Shown here piece after piece: positions 24,119 to 31,096 of a stretch of 64,000 nt of DNA. The DNA comes from Bacillota bacterium (GTDB lineage: Bacteria > Bacillota > Clostridia > Christensenellales > Aristaeellaceae), in NCBI GenBank assembly GCA_023416655.1, contig JAEZHK010000011.1:1-64000 (forward strand). Direction: 5' to 3'. The stretch's first letter is position 1. Every line of letters starts with the position of its first letter. A program made the translations under genes and the position numbers. Below the pieces are notes generated by a model. That model had not been told where the DNA came from, ran no database searches, and was given only the letters and a program-made list of their open reading frames with translations.

Positions 24119-26077
24119 TTATTTGCCTACGACCGCCTTGATGCGACGGACGCCCGCCGAGGACGACTCTTCCTTCAGGATCTTGAAGGACTTGAGGTCC
24201 GCGACTTCGGACGCGTGCGGGCCACCGCAGATCTCCTTGCTGAACGTGCCCATGGTGTACACCTTGACGCGCTCGCCGTACTTGGACTCGAACAGGCCGA
24301 TCGCGCCCGCTGCCTTGGCCTCGTCCACGGTCATCTCTTCGCAGATGACCTTGCCGCCGGTAGCGATGTTGGCGTTCACGATCCCCTCCACCTCGGCGAT
24401 CTCCTCGTCGGTCATCCGGCGGGGGAAGGAGAAGTCAAAGCGCAGCCGTTCGGCGGTGATGTTCGAGCCCTTCTGGGCGACTTCATTGCCCAGGACCTTG
24501 CGCAGCGCCGCGTGCAGCAGGTGCGTGGCGGTATGGAGCTTCGCGGTCTCCTCGGTGGAGTCCGCGAGGCCGCCCTTGAAGCGCTGCTCCGCGCCCGCGT
24601 GGCTTTTCTCCTGGTGCTGCTTGAAGCGCTCCTCGAAGCCCTCGCCGTCCACGGTCAGCTTCTTTTCCCTGGCCATCTCGGTGGTGATCTCGATCGGGAA
24701 GCCGTAGGTATCGTAGAGCTTGAACGCGGCGCGGCCGTCGATCATGCCATACTGGGTGCGGATCTTCGCGGCCAAAGCCGGATAAGTTCCGGCGTCGCCC
24801 GCGCGGAGCGCCTCGATGAAGGGCTGGTTTTCCGGCGTGGGGCGAAGCTGGGACGCGAGGGTCTGGGCCGCTTCTTTCGTCATCGCGGCGACGAAAACGT
24901 CCACCGCCGCCGTCACGCGGGCGATCTCCGTGATCAGCTTGTCAAATTCGCGCATGCCCTGCTTCAGGGTGCGCTGGAAGCGCTCCTCCTCCAGCTCGAA
25001 CTGCTCGAGGATGTGGGCGCGGTTTCTTTCAAGCTCGGGGTATGGTGCGCTGTACTGATTGACAATGACCTCCGCGATCTTCGCGGTCGCGCCGGTGGGG
25101 AGGCCTATGTTCATGCCATGGCGCACCGCGCGGCGGATGAGGCGGCGGAGCACGTAGCCCTGGTCGACGTTCGACGGCGTGACGCCGCGGTCGTCGCCGA
25201 TGATGAAGGTTGCGGTGCGCACGTGGTCGGCGATGATGCGCATGGAGCGGGTGGTCTCCTCGTCCGAACCATACACCTTGCCGGACAGCTCCGCGATCTT
25301 GCCCAGGATGCCGGTGAAGAGATCGGTCTCGTACACGCTCTTCGCGCCGGTCAGGACGCCGATGGTGCGCTCGAGGCCCATGCCCGTGTCCACGTTCATC
25401 TGCGCCAGCGGCACGTAGGTACCGTCGGCCTGCTTGTTGTACTGCATGAACACGTCGTTCCAGATTTCAAGGTACCGTCCGCAGTCGCAGGCGGGCGAGC
25501 AGTCGGGGCCGCAGGGTTCCTTGTCCTTGATGATGAACATCTCGGAGTCCGGGCCGCAGGGGCCGGTGGTGCCGGCGGGGCCCCACCAGTTGTTCTTGCG
25601 GGGCAGGTAGAAGATGCGCTCGGCGGGTACGCCCTGCTCGAGCCAGAGGTTCGCGGCCTCGTCGTCGCGCGGGATGCCCTCCTCGCCCGCGAACACGGAG
25701 AACGCGAGCCGCTCAGGGTCGAGGCCCAGCCAATCGGGGCTGGTCAGAAATTCCCAGCTCCACGCGATGGCCTCTTTTTTGAAGTAGTCGCCCAGCGACC
25801 AGTTGCCCAGCATTTCAAAAAACGTCAAGTGGCTGGAGTCGCCCACGTCCTCGATGTCGCCAGTGCGGATGCACTTTTGCACGTCGGTCAGCCGCGTGCC
25901 CATCGGGTGCTTCGCGCCCAGAAGGTAGGGCACCAGCGGATGCATGCCCGCGGTGGTGAACAAAACCGTCGGGTCGTTCTCGGGGATGACCGACGCCGAC
26001 GGGATCACCGCATGGCCCTTCGATTCAAAGAACTTCAGAAACAGCGAGCGCAGCTCGGAGGAGTGCGAAATGTTCAT
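24119..26077 (-). CDS. alaS: short-form alanyl-tRNA synthetase lacking the C-terminal DHHA1/C-Ala region
   Basis: Charges tRNA-Ala in the cytoplasm. 652 aa, versus ~875 for common bacterial AlaRS. The catalytic core is complete: motif 1 region SASVIPENDPTVLFTTAGM, motif 2 TFFEMLGNWSLGDYFK, and motif 3 around DTGMGLERT. The editing domain keeps its zinc ligands HTATH (aa ~513) and CGGPH (aa ~616), but the protein ends 32 residues later at KAVVGK, so the DHHA1 and C-Ala domains are missing. Between MREFDKLI and AAFKLYDTYGFP there is an insertion of about 70 residues. No frame continues downstream, so this looks like a natural short form rather than a broken gene. No T-box leader was seen. Confidence 0.92.
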   Translation of the reverse strand: MNISHSSELRSLFLKFFESKGHAVIPSASVIPENDPTVLFTTAGMHPLVPYLLGAKHPMGTRLTDVQKCIRTGDIEDVGDSSHLTFFEMLGNWSLGDYFKKEAIAWSWEFLTSPDWLGLDPERLAFSVFAGEEGIPRDDEAANLWLEQGVPAERIFYLPRKNNWWGPAGTTGPCGPDSEMFIIKDKEPCGPDCSPACDCGRYLEIWNDVFMQYNKQADGTYVPLAQMNVDTGMGLERTIGVLTGAKSVYETDLFTGILGKIAELSGKVYGSDEETTRSMRIIADHVRTATFIIGDDRGVTPSNVDQGYVLRRLIRRAVRHGMNIGLPTGATAKIAEVIVNQYSAPYPELERNRAHILEQFELEEERFQRTLKQGMREFDKLITEIARVTAAVDVFVAAMTKEAAQTLASQLRPTPENQPFIEALRAGDAGTYPALAAKIRTQYGMIDGRAAFKLYDTYGFPIEITTEMAREKKLTVDGEGFEERFKQHQEKSHAGAEQRFKGGLADSTEETAKLHTATHLLHAALRKVLGNEVAQKGSNITAERLRFDFSFPRRMTDEEIAEVEGIVNANIATGGKVICEEMTVDEAKAAGAIGLFESKYGERVKVYTMGTFSKEICGGPHASEVADLKSFKILKEESSSAGVRRIKAVVGK

Positions 26078-26112
26078 GCGATATCTTCCTCACCATCAAA
26101 TTTGCACATTTT

Positions 26113-26141
26113 ATTGTACGACGGGTAAATATTATTGTCAA
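26113..26141 (-). promoter_or_regulatory. sigma-A promoter of alaS-egsA
   Basis: On the minus strand, TTGACA (26141-26136), 17-nt spacer, TACAAT (26118-26113). The leader is only ~30 nt long, too short for a T-box. Confidence 0.85.
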
Positions 26142-26158
26142 ATTAAGTGTTCGTCAAT

Positions 26159-26382
26159 CGGCAAGCGCGCGATTGACGCTAGTCGTCGACAGGCAACGCG
26201 TCAGGAAATGCCGCGACGAACGGCGGGAACCGGCAGGCGCGCGATTGACGCTAGCCGTCGACAGGCAACGCGTCAGGAAATGCCGCGACGAATGGCGGGA
26301 ACCGGCAGGCGCGCGATTGACGCTAGCCGTCGACAGGCAACGCGTCAGGAAATGCCGTGACGAATGGCGGGAACCGGCAGGC
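26159..26382. repeat. three 72-bp tandem repeats plus a partial fourth
   Basis: Units at 26159-26230, 26231-26302 and 26303-26374, then a stub of ~8 bp. They differ at only a few positions (AAGC/AGGC, TAGT/TAGC, GCGACGAA/GTGACGAA, AACGG/AATGG). Each unit contains GACGC / GCGTC and GTCGAC self-complementary segments. 72 is a multiple of 3, so reading frames stay open through it, but no start signal or homology supports a protein. There are no spacers of the CRISPR kind. Confidence 0.92.
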
Positions 26383-26386
26383 CGTT

Positions 26387-27922
26387 CTATACTGAAACCA
26401 CCTGATTCCGCCCATTTTCTTTGGCGCGGTAAAGCGCGCCGTCGACGCGCGAGTACAGATTGCTGAAGGATTCCCCTTCCAGCCGTTCCGCCGCCCCGAA
26501 GCTGGCCGTACAGATCCCGATGATGGCATGCTGCGTGTGTTCAAGCGTGTACCTCAGCTTCTCCGCCACCTCGCGCGCGCCGTCAAGGTCCGTCTGCGTC
26601 AAAAGAATCATGAACTCTTCCCCGCCAAGCCGCACGAGGATGTCGGATTTGCGGATGTTCACCTGGAGGATGCCGACCACCCATTTGAGCACTTCGTCGC
26701 CGACGGGATGGCCCCATGTGTCGTTGACCTTTTTAAAATGGTCCAAGTCCAGCGTGATGATGGACATCGGATGGTTGTAGCGGTCAGACCTCGCCATTTC
26801 GATTTCTATGATGGAATCCAGGTACCGCCTGTTCATGATCCCTGTCAACGGGTCGGTAAACGAGAAGTTTCGGATGATCTTCTCCGCCTTTTTCAGGCTC
26901 ATTGTCTTCCAGAACGTGATCAGCAGCAGGACGCAGATCCCGATGAAAGGCAGCGTATTCAGCAGCACCCGGGCGGCAATGGACGCCACGGAAATGTACA
27001 TAACGATGCTCCACGGCGTATACCGGACATAGGACTTGAGCACAAAGCCTCCGCCCACATACTCGAACGAATTCAGCTTTGCATACCGAAACTGCTCTAT
27101 TCTGTCCTCGGGAATGCCGCCGGAACCGCCCAGCATCAAAAAACTGCGGCCCGACTGCGCCTTCTGGTTGGTTGAGATCACCGCGCCAACAGAATCAATC
27201 AGGTATCCGCTATAGTCGCACTCCATGAGCCGCCGGAATGTGCGCGTCGTAAAATCCAGGGACAGAACGCCCAGAAACTGGTTTACATTGTAGACCGGGC
27301 TTGAAAGCGAGACCACCTGCCCTTTTCCGCTTCCATCCTGATAAACAGGCGTCCATACGTATTTCCGGGAAGGGTCCTTTCTGGGCGTGGCAAGGGTGAA
27401 AGAAGGCAGTTCCTTTAAGGATGCGTCATACTTGAAGTTCTTGGAGGAAACCCATGGATAGATATTGACAAAAGCGCTGTCGCTTGTGTAGCGAATCCAG
27501 GCGACCTCCGGCAGCACCTTGTAGAAATTCTGGAAATACTTCCCATAGCCAAGCGCCATGCACACTTCATTTTTGGGGGTCCCTTGATCGGGGATTCTTC
27601 CCTGCCCTGTCAGGTTTCCGGTGCGCAGATGATAGGAATCGCCCACGGCGCTGTCCAGATTGTACGTATCCGTCTCCGGGTCGTATTGCAAAAGCCCGTA
27701 CAGCTCCGGGGTGCTGATGTTTTCTTTTATATATTTCTCCCCCATCAGGGTCATGGATTCGATAAAAGCGATGCTCGGCTTGATATTGCCTTCGAAGTCC
27801 GCGACGATTTTATTCCCCGTTTTCACGAAGTCTTCGCGGATGCTCTGATAGTAGCCGGCGAAGACAAAGGAAACCACACCGGCGGCTGCAAGGATCATCA
27901 AGAAAAGCCATGTCTTCTTCAT
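26387..27922 (-). CDS. membrane diguanylate cyclase with extracellular sensor domain
   Basis: Makes cyclic di-GMP in response to an external signal; 511 aa. Layout: N-terminal transmembrane helix (aa ~5-25), a ~280-residue extracytoplasmic region resembling a dCache sensor (WVSSKNFKYD, VSLSSPVYNVNQFLGVLSLD), a second helix (VLLNTLPFIGICVLLLITF, aa ~318-336), and a GGDEF domain (aa ~360-511). That domain has an active-site GGEEF (RLGGEEFMILL), the substrate-binding DLDHFKKVNDTWGHPVGDEVL, and an intact C-terminus (ALYRAKENGRNQV). An RxxD inhibitory site precedes it in a degenerate form at best. The TTGACA promoter at 27955-27983 drives it. Confidence 0.93.
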   Translation of the reverse strand: MKKTWLFLMILAAAGVVSFVFAGYYQSIREDFVKTGNKIVADFEGNIKPSIAFIESMTLMGEKYIKENISTPELYGLLQYDPETDTYNLDSAVGDSYHLRTGNLTGQGRIPDQGTPKNEVCMALGYGKYFQNFYKVLPEVAWIRYTSDSAFVNIYPWVSSKNFKYDASLKELPSFTLATPRKDPSRKYVWTPVYQDGSGKGQVVSLSSPVYNVNQFLGVLSLDFTTRTFRRLMECDYSGYLIDSVGAVISTNQKAQSGRSFLMLGGSGGIPEDRIEQFRYAKLNSFEYVGGGFVLKSYVRYTPWSIVMYISVASIAARVLLNTLPFIGICVLLLITFWKTMSLKKAEKIIRNFSFTDPLTGIMNRRYLDSIIEIEMARSDRYNHPMSIITLDLDHFKKVNDTWGHPVGDEVLKWVVGILQVNIRKSDILVRLGGEEFMILLTQTDLDGAREVAEKLRYTLEHTQHAIIGICTASFGAAERLEGESFSNLYSRVDGALYRAKENGRNQVVSV

Positions 27923-27954
27923 GTGAATTCATCCTCGCTCGTATCGATCCCCGA

Positions 27955-27983
27955 TTATTGTTTGGCGAGGTCATCTGTGTCAA
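27955..27983 (-). promoter_or_regulatory. sigma-A promoter of the diguanylate cyclase gene
   Basis: On the minus strand, TTGACA (27983-27978), 17-nt spacer, CAATAA (27960-27955). The -10 is weak. Confidence 0.6.
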
Positions 27984-28231
27984 CAACGCATCCTGCGCCT
28001 GGTCATCAAAACATTGTCCACGCTTAACCTCGTCGTATTGATTAGGGCATCCACGCGAAATCGCATTCCCCAGTATCATATCACGTCTTTTAGGCTATAT
28101 GCAAGAACTTTGATTGCATGTTTTACAATGAATGGATTTCATCAATCGCCCCCAACCTTTCGGGACCAGGCCTTAAAGATGGTATTATTTTCCGACAAAG
28201 CGTGGTAAACTGGTCGAAAGGAGATGATCGC
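27984..28231. other. divergent intergenic region
   Basis: This holds the upstream region of the methyltransferase gene. A possible weak plus-strand promoter (TATTAT, 17 nt, TAAACT near 28185-28213) lies just ahead of the ribosome site. No repeat or other structure was recognised. Confidence 0.35.
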
Positions 28232-28870
28232 ATGCCGCTGGAAGAGATGGCCGCGTTCTTTGACGCGAGGGTGGGCGGATATGAAGCGCACATGATGCAA
28301 AACGTGACCGGTTCCGAACGCTTCTATCCGGAGACGGTGAAGGCGCTGCCGATCAAGCTGGGCATGCGTCTGATCGATTTGGGCTGCGGCACCGGGTTGG
28401 AACTGGACTGGCTGTTCCCGCTCTGCCCGGACGCGCGGGTGACCGGCATTGACCTCTCCCGCGGAATGCTGGACTCGCTTCAGAAAAAGCACGCGGGGCG
28501 CGCGCTCACGCTGATTCAGGGCGATTACTTTACCACGCCCTTCCCCGGTCCCTTTGACGCGGCGGTGTCGGTGGAGACCATGCACCACTTTGAGGCGGAG
28601 GCGAAGCTCGAGCTGTACCGGAAGATCGCCGCGACGCTTACGCCGGGCGGGTGTTACGTGGAGTGCGACTTCGTCGCCCCGGACGATGCCTTCGAAGCAA
28701 ACTGCATTGACGGGCTGCATTCTGTGACGGCGGGCAAACCCGCCGGATTCTACCACATCGACATCCCGATGACGCCCGAACACGAGCTGACGCTGCTGCG
28801 CCAGGCGTTTCACAGCGCGGAGCTTCTGTGGCAGGAGGACTCGACCGCCATCTTCCGGGCGACGGTGTAG
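28232..28870 (+). CDS. class I SAM-dependent methyltransferase
   Basis: Soluble methyltransferase of 212 aa. Motif I is LIDLGCGTGLELDWL, the acidic residue after beta-2 is in VTGIDLSRGML, motif II is the FDAAVSVETMHHF segment, and motif III is LTPGGCYVECDF. Substrate is unknown; the fold group contains many small-molecule and tRNA methylases. AAAGGAGATGATCGC precedes the chosen ATG; the frame is open 38 codons further upstream but without a ribosome site. A family-3/2 composite palindrome follows. Confidence 0.88.
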   Translation: MPLEEMAAFFDARVGGYEAHMMQNVTGSERFYPETVKALPIKLGMRLIDLGCGTGLELDWLFPLCPDARVTGIDLSRGMLDSLQKKHAGRALTLIQGDYFTTPFPGPFDAAVSVETMHHFEAEAKLELYRKIAATLTPGGCYVECDFVAPDDAFEANCIDGLHSVTAGKPAGFYHIDIPMTPEHELTLLRQAFHSAELLWQEDSTAIFRATV

Positions 28871-28906
28871 GGAGGCGAAGGGGAACGCCCGGGGGCGCAG
28901 GTCCTG

Positions 28907-29055
28907 GGTTCTAAAAACACCCCACCGGGGCGTTTTTTTCGGCAGGGCCGCACCGAACCCGCTTTCCGCCAAGCGCATTTGAATCAAATCCAAGGTATGC
29001 GCTTGGCGGGAAAGCCCCCGGGACCCCCGCCAAGGGCAGTGCCCTCGGAACCTGC
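28907..29055 (+). repeat. composite palindromic repeat, families 3 and 2, copy 3
   Basis: Module order: AAAAACACCCC / GGGGCGTTTTT; GGCAGGGCC; GAACCCGCTTTC; CGCCAAGCGCAT / ATGCGCTTGGCG closed by CTTTC / GAAAG; then a family-2 type CCCCCGGGACCCCCGC and AAGGGC / GCCCTC. The first hairpin with its T-run would also terminate methyltransferase transcription. Confidence 0.75.
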
Positions 29056-29143
29056 AAGAGAAATCACAGTGGGAGGCATACAAAGGCCCTCGAAACAGGG
29101 GAAGCGTTTCGCGGGCCTCATGCGTTTATGCGGTACTGATGGT

Positions 29144-30058
29144 TCAGTTAAAGTAGTTGTACACCCTGCGGATGTTCGCCTGATGGGCGGAGTTGGAATC
29201 GCCGCTGCCGTGGGTCTTGCTGCCGTACAGGTGCAGGCAAAACTGGCCGTCAAAGCCGTTGGTACGGCTGATCTCGATGCCATGGGGCATGCCGTTGATC
29301 GCGCCCGCGATGTAGTGGCCGCCCGCGATGAGGAGCACCGCGCGGCTGTCCCACGACCAGGTGCCGCCGTACATGCGCTTCAAAACCGCCGTATCGGAGG
29401 CGTTGGCCGGCTCCACGTCAAAGTGGTTGTGGCCGCCCACACGCCGAACGCGCAGGCGCGCGCCGGTGTTCAGGTCCACGATGGTGGCCAGCGCGCCGTC
29501 CGGGTAGAACTTGGAGACCGAGTAATTCGACCAGCGCGTCCGCGTCACCCTGGGGCGGCGGCTGCTCGTGGAGAAGAGCTTTTTGATCGTCGCGGTGGTG
29601 GCGACGCCGGAGACGGAGAGCCCGGCCATCATCTGGTACTGGCGGATGGCCTTGGCGGTGGTGCCGGAGTACCTTCCGCCGCACGACTTCGAGGAGATGA
29701 AGCCGCGCCTGGCCAGCTGCGACTGGAGCTTTTTGACGGCGGAGCCGCTGTCTCCGTACTTGAGCGTACGGACTGTGGCGGTCTTGGCCTTGACGGGCCT
29801 GGTCAGGGAGGCTTTGAGCATGTAGCCCTTGACGCCGCCCACCGAGACCTTGCACCACTTGCCCTTGACGCCGTAGACGACGACCGAACGGCCCCTTACG
29901 ACCTTGCGCGTCTTGGCCTTACTGGAAAGCTTGCTGTACAGCTTGCAGGTGGTCTTGGCCTTGTAGGTCGATGCGGCCAGCGCGACGCTTTCAAGCGCCG
30001 ACCCGGCGAACACGAGGACGATCATTAGGATCAGCGCCCGCCTTGTCCAAGCCTTCAT
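29144..30058 (-). CDS. secreted SH3/peptidoglycan-binding protein with a conserved C-terminal domain
   Basis: Exported protein of 304 aa. After the signal peptide (ALILMIVLVFAGSALESVALA) comes an SH3-like domain (aa ~30-88, TTCKLYSKLSSKAKTRKVV). A PG_binding_1 domain follows (aa ~95-165, LKYGDSGSAVKKLQSQLARRGF). The C-terminal ~125 residues carry HNHFDVEP, YGGTWSWDSRAVLL, GAINGMPHGIE and FCLHLYGSKTHG; this block recurs in clostridial cell-wall proteins, keeps several His/Asp residues and may bind metal, but its activity is not known to me. The start is uncertain: ATG at 30058 or GTG four codons earlier. Likely role is at the cell wall. Confidence 0.8.
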   Translation of the reverse strand: MKAWTRRALILMIVLVFAGSALESVALAASTYKAKTTCKLYSKLSSKAKTRKVVRGRSVVVYGVKGKWCKVSVGGVKGYMLKASLTRPVKAKTATVRTLKYGDSGSAVKKLQSQLARRGFISSKSCGGRYSGTTAKAIRQYQMMAGLSVSGVATTATIKKLFSTSSRRPRVTRTRWSNYSVSKFYPDGALATIVDLNTGARLRVRRVGGHNHFDVEPANASDTAVLKRMYGGTWSWDSRAVLLIAGGHYIAGAINGMPHGIEISRTNGFDGQFCLHLYGSKTHGSGDSNSAHQANIRRVYNYFN

Positions 30059-30099
30059 ACCCAAGCGCACACCACCCTTCCAGCCTTCGATCGCCTCCC

Positions 30100-30128
30100 A
30101 TTATATTGCAAATCTATTACAATTTCAA
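30100..30128 (-). promoter_or_regulatory. sigma-A promoter of the peptidoglycan-binding protein
   Basis: On the minus strand, TTGAAA (30128-30123), 17-nt spacer, TATAAT (30105-30100). Confidence 0.8.
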
Positions 30129-30187
30129 GCCTTCCGGATAATAATTAACATATGTGTCCTACATATAGCGCAAGAATCCTGTCGCAA

Positions 30188-30727
30188 CTACCAGATGTTG
30201 CGAGGGAGGCGTCGAAGCGTGTAGTATAATGGCAGACCCAGCACGTAGCACACGCCCAGTTCTCCCACGCCAACCTCCAGAACCATCAGCCAGAAGGGCA
30301 GATTGTAGGCGTATGCCAGCACCGCGCCGACGACGAAGGCGTTGACGAGCACCGGCGGCAGCGCGGCGAGCAGCGGCCTTTCCCGGATGCGGCAGGTGAG
30401 GATGGCCGCGGCCAGCGTCGCGAGGGAACCGAACACCACATCCAAAATCGTCGCGCTGCCCAGAAGGTTGGCCACAAGACAACCAACAAACAAACCCGGG
30501 ACCGCGGCGGGGGTCAAGATGGGCAGCAGCGTCAGCGCCTCGGAGACGCGGAACTGCACAGGACCAAAGCTGATGGGCGCGAGCAGCATCGTGATGGCGG
30601 CGTACAGCGCGGCGATCACCGCCGCCCGCGCCAAAAACCGGATATCCGGCTTCGCGGGAATACAAAAGATCTCTTCAAGCACATAGGCAACTGCGCGGCG
30701 GACGGTCCCTTTGACATCGGATTTCAT
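30188..30727 (-). CDS. queT: QueT-type ECF transporter substrate-binding subunit
   Basis: S component of an energy-coupling factor transporter, predicted to take up a queuosine precursor such as preQ1; 179 aa with about 5-6 membrane helices. The family signature is clear: AAVIAALYAAITMLLAPISFGP followed by QFRVSEALTLLPIL, then GLFVGCLVANLLGS and LDVVFGSLATLAAAIL. The energising EcfAAT module is not in the window. GGAAGAGGTGTTGTC precedes the ATG. The leader on the minus strand holds two terminator-like hairpins, suggesting attenuation control. Confidence 0.87.
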   Translation of the reverse strand: MKSDVKGTVRRAVAYVLEEIFCIPAKPDIRFLARAAVIAALYAAITMLLAPISFGPVQFRVSEALTLLPILTPAAVPGLFVGCLVANLLGSATILDVVFGSLATLAAAILTCRIRERPLLAALPPVLVNAFVVGAVLAYAYNLPFWLMVLEVGVGELGVCYVLGLPLYYTLRRLPRNIW

Positions 30728-30751
30728 GACAACACCTCTTCCAAAAAGTTT

Positions 30752-30798
30752 GGCCGCCCGGAGGCGGCCCCAATCAAAAGGGGCGCTTGACGCGCCCC
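30752..30798 (-). promoter_or_regulatory. two consecutive terminator-like hairpins in the queT leader
   Basis: On the minus strand, GGGGCGC / GCGCCCC (30798-30780) is followed by TTTTGATT. Then GGCCGCC / GGCGGCC (30769-30752) is followed by AAACTTTTTGG, ending ~24 nt before the start codon. More stems lie upstream (GCGCCTTGAAGGCGC; GACAG / CTGTC). I could not match the leader to a preQ1 class by eye. Confidence 0.5.
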
Positions 30799-30902
30799 TC
30801 GACCCGCGCCTTCAAGGCGCAGGAAACCTGGTTTTGTTTAAAGACAGGAGGGCCTCGAACTGTCTGTTATTCGGCTTTATGCCAAGTCTAAAACTCGGCC
30901 GG

Positions 30903-31096
30903 AGGTTGAACCTCGTCGTGCCTTCTAACCGTTTCCGACGACCTGCGCGTCGGAAACGCCGTTTCCATAACCAGTGCGCACACTGGTGGAGGAAACATTT
31001 CCTTCAGTCAGCGCGCAGCCCGGAAATTCGTGAGAATTTCAAGCGCGCGCAGAGCTTCTTCCTATGCAATGAAAAACCCTCGGGGTTTTTCATTGC
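30903..31096 (-). repeat. FH element, copy F
   Basis: Begins at the base after the asnS stop. Hairpin 1 GCAATGAAAAACC / GGTTTTTCATTGC. Hairpin 2 lower stem is GCGCGC / GCGCGC, a full change of both arms relative to GTGAGCC / GGCTCAC; inner GAAATTC / GAATTTC; CGGGC bulge kept. Hairpin 3 core CCAGTGTGCGCACTGG. Hairpin 4 TTTCCGACG / CGTCGGAAA, a compensatory variant. Tail GAAGGCACGACGAGGTTCAA. Confidence 0.92.

Noticed and set aside
26078..26160. T-box riboswitch before alaS, asnS or glyQS
   Set aside because: All three leaders are about 30-40 nt from a clear promoter and lack the T-box sequence GGGTGGNACCGCG.
26159..26382. CRISPR array
   Set aside because: The units are directly adjacent 72-bp repeats without unique spacers, and no cas gene is present.
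26173..26466. Repeat-containing protein encoded across the 72-bp tandem repeats
   Set aside because: Frames stay open only because 72 is a multiple of 3; two different frames are open, neither has a ribosome site or a recognisable domain, and one runs antisense into the cyclase gene.
30728..30902. Named preQ1 riboswitch in the queT leader
   Set aside because: No match by eye to the class I hairpin plus A-rich tail or to class II; kept only as an unassigned leader structure.
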